From Gammaproteobacteria bacterium (GTDB lineage: Bacteria; Pseudomonadota; Gammaproteobacteria; JAJPIJ01), in contig JAJVHZ010000095.1 of assembly GCA_022072255.1 (NCBI GenBank), forward strand, positions 1 to 32,139: DNA of 32,139 bases, written 5' to 3'. Positions 27,207 to 32,139 of the stretch are shown piece by piece. Both the position numbers and the translations under genes were made by a program. The notes under the pieces are model-generated. The model was not told the origin of the DNA. It was given only the letters and a program-made list of their open reading frames with translations, and did no database searches. How positions within the stretch are numbered: position 1 is the stretch's first letter; every line of letters starts with the position of its first letter.

Positions 27207-28469
27207 TCATACGGTCACTACTTTGCTTCCTGCCCTGTCTTCGCCGAGCACTTCCAGTTCACGCTGCAATCTTCGGTAAAAGACCCAGACGTTATGAAGT
27301 CCGCGGCGGCGGTTGCGCTCGGCCCCGCGAAAGAGAATGACGTGGTAGCCGATACTCCGGCAAACATCGCAATGGCAATGTGACCATGGACGGTCAGTCA
27401 GCACTTCCCGATAGACTTCCCGCATGTCCCGCTCCGGCTGGCAAAAGTTGTCATAAGCGACCACCGCTTCAAGAGCCTGTTCGAGAGGGCATTCCCCAGC
27501 AGCGAACTTTTTCAGCGACGCAAGACAGGACTTCTCAAGCTGCCGGGCGCGATCCTGTGACACCTGCCCCGATTTGATTCGCTTCTGTAATTGCGGATTG
27601 CCTTCCACTTGCGGGACCCGGACGGCCGTGTAAGTGCGATCAAGGGTGTAGTAATTGTCTTTATCGTCCTTAAACGCTCGGCGCAGCGGCGAGGTACTGT
27701 CAAAGCTTGCCACTCCGTAGCGGGCGAAGGCCTCCAAGTGATCCGTGCGCGTCACGCCGAGCAGATGAAGCTTTGTTTCCGGCTTCCTTACATCGGCAAT
27801 CGCAACCAGGCAGGAGATGATTTCCTTTGTCTTCAGCGGCACCATGCCGCCGAGTGCGATATAGGTGTAGCCCATCTGCTGGAGCGCCTGAACGGCGCGT
27901 GCATAGGACAAAGGGCTCCATCCCTGTGCAACGCCGACAGGCTCGAATTCGGGTTTGATTGCACGATGCCTTGCTAGAAACTCCGAAGCCAGTTGGAGAG
28001 TGATCTCCAGGCGGAGCCGAAAATCTGAGGGAACCGCATCTGGAGCCTCATCGAATTTGGGTTGGTACGCTAGGATCACGTGATCAACCGAGATTCCGAA
28101 GTCGAATGCACACTCGACGTAAAATTGCATTACCTCGTCCACCGTGTAAGGCGGAACTGCCTCGCGTACGTAGGTGAAAGCCCCGCAATCTCCCATTATC
28201 GGAAGATTACGGGGGTCGGTCCTGAAAAATTCCGGTGCGCCAACTCTTAACAGCCTGTGCCGCTGGGCCATCGTGTAGCGGCTGCTGCCGTTGCCATAAC
28301 CGTCGACGATCCCTTTGGAAACAAGTAGTCCGTCGTAGACTGTCGATGAAAACACTTCGTGGGCGTACAGATCATCACGATGCCGTACGCGGTCAGGAGA
28401 GCGGCTCTCCCTTTCGAAGTCGAAACTCGGATCAACAAAATCCTGACTGTCCGGGAAAAAGAATTTCAT
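27207..28469 (-). CDS. dpdA: DpdA: DNA-guanine transglycosylase (TGT-like)
   Basis: Replaces guanine in DNA with preQ0 and is the key enzyme of the Dpd system. 420 residues from the ATG at 28469, which shares one base with the upstream stop (TGATG), so translation is coupled; a TTG one codon earlier is possible. TGT hallmarks are visible: MGDCGAF with Asp94, the VAQGW...Y and ALGGMVPLKT segments of the base pocket, SFDSTSPLR with the likely nucleophile Asp257, and a zinc site Cys365-x-Cys367-x2-Cys370 with a later histidine (probably His392, RGLHN). Compared with tRNA TGT the sequence is diverged as expected for DpdA, and the operon of two dpdB-type genes and a dpdC candidate supports a DNA substrate. 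Confidence 0.94.
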   Translation of the reverse strand: MKFFFPDSQDFVDPSFDFERESRSPDRVRHRDDLYAHEVFSSTVYDGLLVSKGIVDGYGNGSSRYTMAQRHRLLRVGAPEFFRTDPRNLPIMGDCGAFTYVREAVPPYTVDEVMQFYVECAFDFGISVDHVILAYQPKFDEAPDAVPSDFRLRLEITLQLASEFLARHRAIKPEFEPVGVAQGWSPLSYARAVQALQQMGYTYIALGGMVPLKTKEIISCLVAIADVRKPETKLHLLGVTRTDHLEAFARYGVASFDSTSPLRRAFKDDKDNYYTLDRTYTAVRVPQVEGNPQLQKRIKSGQVSQDRARQLEKSCLASLKKFAAGECPLEQALEAVVAYDNFCQPERDMREVYREVLTDRPWSHCHCDVCRSIGYHVILFRGAERNRRRGLHNVWVFYRRLQRELEVLGEDRAGSKVVTV

Positions 28470-29614
28470 CAACTGGCCTTCCGTTTGTTGAGGTATGTGC
28501 GAATCAAAAAGTTCGACAGCATGCGAAGGTGAGATGGCACATTCTGAATTTCATTCCAACGCAACCCGCCCAACTCCTCCCACACGCCGCTGGTCCAGCG
28601 GCAGAAAGGCCGAATGCGCCCAAGTTCACGTTTAACCACTGCCTGAGCCTTGGGAGCCTCCAGGTCAACCATCGGCATCACCCTATCCATCAGCCGACCC
28701 ATCGCACGAATTCCGGCTCCATGCATGAGGCGGCTCTTCTCCGGACGCAACCCCCAAGCCTCTGGGAACGTGTCTCTGACGGCGCTCCAGTAGGTGATGA
28801 GCAGCGTACGGACGCTTTTAAAATCAGTCACGCCCGTCGCCACGTTACGGAAGGGGAAGAGCACACCGGAGGGTGAGCTGAAGCTTTCCTGGAGCATCTT
28901 GATAATGACAGTATCCGTCACTACGGCATTCTCCAGTTTCGACGCGCTGGTCGAGGCTCTCCTGATTAATCCATGGAAAGGGGACTCGGGATCCAGATTG
29001 AGTTGCTCACAGAGCGCCGATGGAACTTTGCGAGCCGCTAGGTTAGCCGGCAGGATGGTCGAGACTTCTGGTAACAACTCGTCAATCAGACCGCGCGGGA
29101 GCGGCCTGGTGGTATTGACTCTCAGAAACTGGTCGCGCTGCAGGTCCAAGTCGTCCGCCACGAAGGCGTTGACGGGAACCGGGAACCCGGTTTTTTTCTT
29201 CTGACTTTGCGTCAGCGCCAAGGTCCGTTGCTGCCCGTCCACAATCCAAGCTGGTTTTGTTTCGCCCGGCTGGGGCAGCGGTATTTCCAAAGTGCCGGTC
29301 ACGGCCCCACCCTTATCCACCTTCGGGCCACGGCTTTCTCTGAACACCACGTCAGATGAAAGAGCCAGAATGACAGAGTTTGGAAAGATCACTTTCCCGC
29401 TGTCCAGATACTCGATGATGTTCTGAATGTGGCGCTTGACTTCGGGGCGCTGGTATCCGATCAATTTCCCTTTCTCATCACGGGAGACGCGGGAGATGTC
29501 GGCGATCTGAAGGATCTCATCACCGCTCAGGGAGAAGAGGTATAGCGGGTGTGCGGGGTCTTGATCAATCCGCAGGGCGCGCCGGCGGAGCAGTGCAGGG
29601 CGCTTGATTTTCAT
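28469..29614 (-). CDS. dpdB: DpdB-like DGQHR-domain protein, copy 2 (upstream of dpdA)
   Basis: 381 residues with the DGQHR signature WIVDGQQRTLALTQ (Asp126-Arg130), GYQRPEV (53-59), and FLRVNTTRPLPRGLIDELLP. It is a paralogue of the gene at 25985-27175: both share SR..RDEKGK/REDGKG, GYQRPEV, the DGQQR block, N(S/T)T(K/R)PLP(K/R)GLI.ELLP and an ending with PFCRWT(S/D)G.W. It overlaps the upstream gene by four bases (ATGA), has a strong GAGGAGG ribosome site inside that gene, and is coupled to dpdA through TGATG. The tight link to dpdA makes it the better candidate for the DpdA partner. Known DpdB is reported to be required together with DpdA for dPreQ0 in Salmonella. Confidence 0.82.
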   Translation of the reverse strand: MKIKRPALLRRRALRIDQDPAHPLYLFSLSGDEILQIADISRVSRDEKGKLIGYQRPEVKRHIQNIIEYLDSGKVIFPNSVILALSSDVVFRESRGPKVDKGGAVTGTLEIPLPQPGETKPAWIVDGQQRTLALTQSQKKKTGFPVPVNAFVADDLDLQRDQFLRVNTTRPLPRGLIDELLPEVSTILPANLAARKVPSALCEQLNLDPESPFHGLIRRASTSASKLENAVVTDTVIIKMLQESFSSPSGVLFPFRNVATGVTDFKSVRTLLITYWSAVRDTFPEAWGLRPEKSRLMHGAGIRAMGRLMDRVMPMVDLEAPKAQAVVKRELGRIRPFCRWTSGVWEELGGLRWNEIQNVPSHLRMLSNFLIRTYLNKRKAS

Positions 29615-30576
29615 TGGCAGCCTCCTCTGACCTCCCAGTAAAGTTCCTTGAACCTGCTTTGCTCACATGCCAACTTCCTGGCTCTCAACTTTCTCAGGAG
29701 CGCGCTGCAACTCGGCTGCGGAGCGCGTTTCAGGCCGGACTCCAAAAATTTTCGCACCTGGTCGTCTGTCATGCGCTTACGTTGCAATTTCGGTATCTCG
29801 GGCGCGCGCTTAATTAATGCCTCAACTCGCTTTCCGACGGCTTCGGCATCGAAGCCCCATGAACTTACCTTGTTCAGAATCAGCGATGCGACTCTTGCAT
29901 GCAGCGAGACACAACTGCCTCCGAGCCTGGGCTGCAAACGTGTACTGGAAATAACAGCATGGTCACGCAGCAGACCATTGGTTAACTTGCAAGGTGAGGT
30001 CACAACCATCAATCGGCCAGGCGATGCGAACGCCGACAGCGCGGCCTGCAAATCCTTTTCAGCTGCCGCCAGATAATGCGGTGATGCGACCAGCAGAAAA
30101 TATGACCGTCCGGAGTCCAATAACAACTCAGCCAAAGAGCGCGACTCATCCTTTCCTCCGCCCGCAAACTGGCACAAACTGTCCCACCACGTCTGAAGCA
30201 TCGTCTCGCGCTCTTGTGCTGACTGCCCGGTAATAACAACAGAATCCGGTTCAGCGCTCGCGAAGGTAGCGGAATAGGGGTGGATACGGGCATTGGCCGG
30301 GATCAGTCCGTACCCGGCGGACATTACCCAGAGCCTGGCCTTAAATCCGGCATCGCGGGCCAGTTCGGGCAATTCTCTGGCGATGGCCCAGTGCTCTCCG
30401 GCATATAAATCCTCCACCGCGACCCTTGGCCCCCGATGCCGCACCAACCGGCGGCGCCACTCTTTGACCCTACCCTCCATGCCGGCGGCCGCTATGGACC
30501 GGAGTCGAAGATCGTCTGATACCAAGGCGGTTTTGCGGTTGGTGCAGTTCACAATGATTTGCAGCGACGGTTTCAT
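29611..30576 (-). CDS. dpdC: DpdC candidate: YaaA/DUF6884-like protein
   Basis: 321 residues. The N-terminal 220 residues have the pattern VNCTNRKT (10-16), YAGEHWAIARELPELA, LWVMSAGYGLIP, HPYSATFA and later VVTSPCKLTNGLL. This is the 'small-molecule/base-handling' pattern shared by YaaA and DUF6884-type proteins that are often found with 7-deazaguanine genes. DpdC converts preQ0 in DNA to amido-7-deazaguanine. Position just upstream of dpdB-dpdA, with a four-base ATGA overlap, fits that role. The C-terminal 100 residues are basic and helical (RAPEIPKLQRKRMTDDQVRKFL, cut here), apt for DNA binding. I am fairly sure of the link to the Dpd pathway but less sure of the DpdC name, since I could not align it to a reference. 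Confidence 0.6.
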   Translation of the reverse strand: MKPSLQIIVNCTNRKTALVSDDLRLRSIAAAGMEGRVKEWRRRLVRHRGPRVAVEDLYAGEHWAIARELPELARDAGFKARLWVMSAGYGLIPANARIHPYSATFASAEPDSVVITGQSAQERETMLQTWWDSLCQFAGGGKDESRSLAELLLDSGRSYFLLVASPHYLAAAEKDLQAALSAFASPGRLMVVTSPCKLTNGLLRDHAVISSTRLQPRLGGSCVSLHARVASLILNKVSSWGFDAEAVGKRVEALIKRAPEIPKLQRKRMTDDQVRKFLESGLKRAPQPSCSALLRKLRARKLACEQSRFKELYWEVRGGCQ

Positions 30577-30650
30577 TCTTCACATGTAGACCACGATTTA
30601 TCACATGACCTAATGCCGGGAATCTACATCAACTTGAGAAATAAAACCAG

Positions 30651-30687
30651 TGTAATTACGCCGCACTCCCAGTGATGAATAATTACA
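30651..30687. promoter_or_regulatory. Dyad TGTAATTA / TAATTACA between folE2 and the dpdC candidate
   Basis: TGTAATTA (30651-30658) and its exact reverse complement TAATTACA (30680-30687) are separated by 21 bases in the 111-base gap. The first copy also contains the palindrome GTAATTAC. The symmetry and AT-richness suit an operator or a transcript fold between the two - strand genes. No regulator gene is visible in the window. Confidence 0.3.
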
Positions 30688-31485
30688 TTAACGCTGTCGC
30701 TGCCACTCGACCTCGGCGAAGGCGTTGTGGTTGTGAATGCTTTCCTGATTCACGGCTTGAACCCTGAACCAGTCAATGCGGTCGTTGGCCCGCAGTTCAA
30801 CGGCGACGTTCCTCACCATGTCTTCGACGAACACCGGATGGTCATAGGCATGCATCGTGACATGTCTTTCATCTGCGCGTTTGAGAAGCGGATACACCGG
30901 AGAGGACGCTGATCGTTCGGCGATTTCGATGAGTTCCTCAATCCAGATCATTTGGTGTCCCCCATCACTTGAGGGCAAGCTGCGCACCTCAATACCGATA
31001 TATCCGCGTTGATTGTGTGCGCCATAATCGCTGATTGCCTTACTACAGGGGCAGAGGCTGGTCACTGGAACCCGAACCCTCAAGGTGAAATCATTTCTGT
31101 TGCCATTCACTTTCCCAACGAAAGCGCACTCGTAATCCATCAGTGCTCTGGCTCTACTTACTGGCGCTGTCCGTTCAAGAAAGTATGGGAAACTGACCTC
31201 CAGACTGGCGCTCTCTGCCTCAAGGCGTTCCCGGACGGCGTGCAGAATTTTTGGGAGAGTCCGCATCGTCACCTCACCGCGGTGTTCATTTAGTACCTCG
31301 ATGAAGCGGCTCATATGCGTGCCCTTGAAGTCATGGGGGAGGCTAACAGACATCGCTAAGTTGGCGATTGTTTCCTGCCTTCCCCGTTCCCTGTCATAAA
31401 CAACTATTGGATAACGGAGGTCACTGACCCCGACCTTGTTGATCGGAATGAGCCGATCATCCTGATGATTTTGAATATCGTCCAC
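30688..31485 (-). CDS. folE2: GTP cyclohydrolase FolE2 (type IB)
   Basis: Opens GTP to 7,8-dihydroneopterin triphosphate, the first step shared by folate and preQ0 synthesis. 265 residues, the usual length. Diagnostic features of the metal-flexible GCYH-IB family are present: KGTHMSRF with His57, VTSLCPCSKAIS with Cys145/Cys147, NQRGYIGIEV and the terminal NQESIHNHNAFAEVEW. The GTG start has a good GAGGTG ribosome site (complement of 31490-31495). It leads the - strand operon, 111 bases before the dpdC candidate, so it most likely raises precursor supply for DNA modification. It may equally be the cell's general enzyme, but position inside the island favours a dedicated copy. Confidence 0.93.
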   Translation of the reverse strand: MDDIQNHQDDRLIPINKVGVSDLRYPIVVYDRERGRQETIANLAMSVSLPHDFKGTHMSRFIEVLNEHRGEVTMRTLPKILHAVRERLEAESASLEVSFPYFLERTAPVSRARALMDYECAFVGKVNGNRNDFTLRVRVPVTSLCPCSKAISDYGAHNQRGYIGIEVRSLPSSDGGHQMIWIEELIEIAERSASSPVYPLLKRADERHVTMHAYDHPVFVEDMVRNVAVELRANDRIDWFRVQAVNQESIHNHNAFAEVEWQRQR

Positions 31486-31641
31486 AGTTCACCTCTTTTT
31501 TAACTGTTATTGGCAGGGACTTTGATGGTGACTTATGATTCTATATGTGGCTAGAAGAAAGTAAAGACCCACAAGATGTTGAGTGATACGTTGCTGGGGG
31601 CGAATCGTCAACCATAGAAGGAGAGTGCGGTGAAGAATGAA

Positions 31642-31660
31642 GTGCGCGTTTGCCGCGCAC
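31642..31660 (+). other. GC-rich hairpin in the divergent gap before the FG-GAP gene
   Basis: GTGCGCG (31642-31648) pairs exactly with CGCGCAC (31654-31660) around loop TTTGC. It lies in the 219-base divergent gap between folE2 and the FG-GAP gene, about 45 bases before the ATG at 31705. No T-run follows. It may be part of the leader of the + strand gene. The remainder of the gap should hold promoters for both directions, but I see no convincing boxes. Confidence 0.4.
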
Positions 31661-31704
31661 GACTCGTGTCGGGGCGAAGTTCTGGTTCCGATAGGATCGA
31701 ATCC

Positions 31705-32139
31705 ATGAAAATAACTCCTCCAATCATCATTCGCGTGGCGTTGCTGCTGACAAGCGCATGTTTTCCTGCCGCGGCGACGCTCAGTTTAGGTTCGGCCTGG
31801 GACAAGATGGCGACTACTCCTGCCGAAGGGCTTCAGCAATTGAAATACAACAATCCCGGTCTGGTCGTGGACCTCGGCGTGGGATTGTGGGCCTGGCCCG
31901 TTCCGTGCGACGCGGACGGCGACGGCGATTTTGATCTGATCGTGTCCTGTCCCGATAAGCCATCCAACGGAGTCTGGTTGTTCGAGAACGCCGCTGGCGA
32001 CACTGCGAAAAACAAGCTGCCGGTGTTCAAGCCCGCGCGACGCTTGAGCGCCACACAGCATTACGTGATGCCGAGTTATGTGGGAGGCCGGCTGCGTGTG
32101 CTGACACCAGGTCTCGAGTACGCGGACTTTGAAAAAATC
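31705..32139 (+). CDS. Exported FG-GAP/VCBS-repeat protein, 3'-truncated by window edge
   Basis: 145 codons run open to the last base, so only the N-terminus is seen. The start MKITPPIIIRVALLLTSACF has a basic end, a hydrophobic core and either a lipobox-like TSAC or a signal-peptidase site near AAATL, so the product is exported. Residues about 72-95 (CDADGDGDFDLIVSCP, then GVWLFENAAGD) match the calcium-binding FG-GAP/VCBS propeller repeat. An AGGA at 31692-31695 supports the ATG; an in-frame GTG at 31630 would spoil the signal peptide. It shares no function with the defence genes and probably marks the chromosomal edge of the island. Extracellular or surface role, ligand unknown. Confidence 0.78.
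   Translation, partial: MKITPPIIIRVALLLTSACFPAAATLSLGSAWDKMATTPAEGLQQLKYNNPGLVVDLGVGLWAWPVPCDADGDGDFDLIVSCPDKPSNGVWLFENAAGDTAKNKLPVFKPARRLSATQHYVMPSYVGGRLRVLTPGLEYADFEKI

Noticed and set aside
27207-28469. tRNA-guanine transglycosylase (Tgt) for queuosine
   Set aside because: The sequence is strongly diverged from bacterial Tgt and is embedded with dpdB-type genes and the dpdD-K arm.
25985-29614. Dnd phosphorothioation system because of DGQHR (DndB-like) proteins
   Set aside because: No DndA, DndC, DndD or DndE; the adjoining TGT-like DpdA fixes the system as Dpd.
1-32139. CRISPR array, tRNA, integrase, transposase or att site
   Set aside because: No regularly spaced direct repeats, tRNA-like folds or recombinase proteins were found on either strand; island ends could not be defined by repeats.

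Overview
The window is dominated by a complete-looking Dpd system, which inserts and restricts 7-deazaguanine in DNA. It is flanked on the left by a four-gene bacterial ubiquitin-like conjugation operon and the 3' part of a UvrD-family helicase gene. The host is bacterial, with dense operons, short overlaps and GTG/TTG starts. The only probable non-island gene is the truncated FG-GAP/VCBS-repeat exported protein at the right edge, a style common in Verrucomicrobia, Planctomycetes and Acidobacteria. The phylum is a guess. There is no tRNA, rRNA, integrase, transposase or CRISPR array.

Layout, left to right. (1) 2-2851, + strand: UvrD-like helicase with a C-terminal Fe-S/PD-(D/E)XK-type domain whose nuclease residues look lost; its 5' end lies outside the window. 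(2) 3055-5953, + strand: a tandem ubiquitin-like protein, an E2-like protein, a JAMM/JAB isopeptidase and an E1-like ThiF protein, tightly packed. (3) 5954-6372: a 419-base gap with a perfect 12-base inverted repeat, a strong hairpin and a 29-codon leader ORF that overlaps the next start. (4) 6373-7089, + strand: queC, the last enzyme of preQ0 synthesis. (5) 7291-24931, + strand: dpdE, F, G, H, I, J, K and D, the restriction arm, with three helicases, an ATPase and a PLD-fold protein. (6) On the - strand, converging on it and read from right to left: folE2, a dpdC candidate, dpdB, dpdA, a second dpdB paralogue and an AT-rich Mrr-type endonuclease with a zinc ribbon. (7) 31705-32139, + strand: start of the FG-GAP protein.

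How the parts should work together (known Dpd biology plus inference). FolE2 and QueC supply the first and last steps of preQ0 synthesis; QueD and QueE are not in the window and must come from elsewhere. DpdA, a TGT homologue, exchanges guanine for preQ0 in DNA, helped by DpdB. DpdC would hydrate it to amido-deazaguanine. DpdD-K attack DNA lacking the mark. The Mrr-type nuclease may be an added effector.

The most unusual feature is the full Ubl-E2-JAB-E1 cassette next to queC and the Dpd restriction arm. Such cassettes are known as separate anti-phage systems (Bil/Bub-like). Whether this one is just a defence-island neighbour or tags a component of the Dpd machinery cannot be settled from sequence alone.
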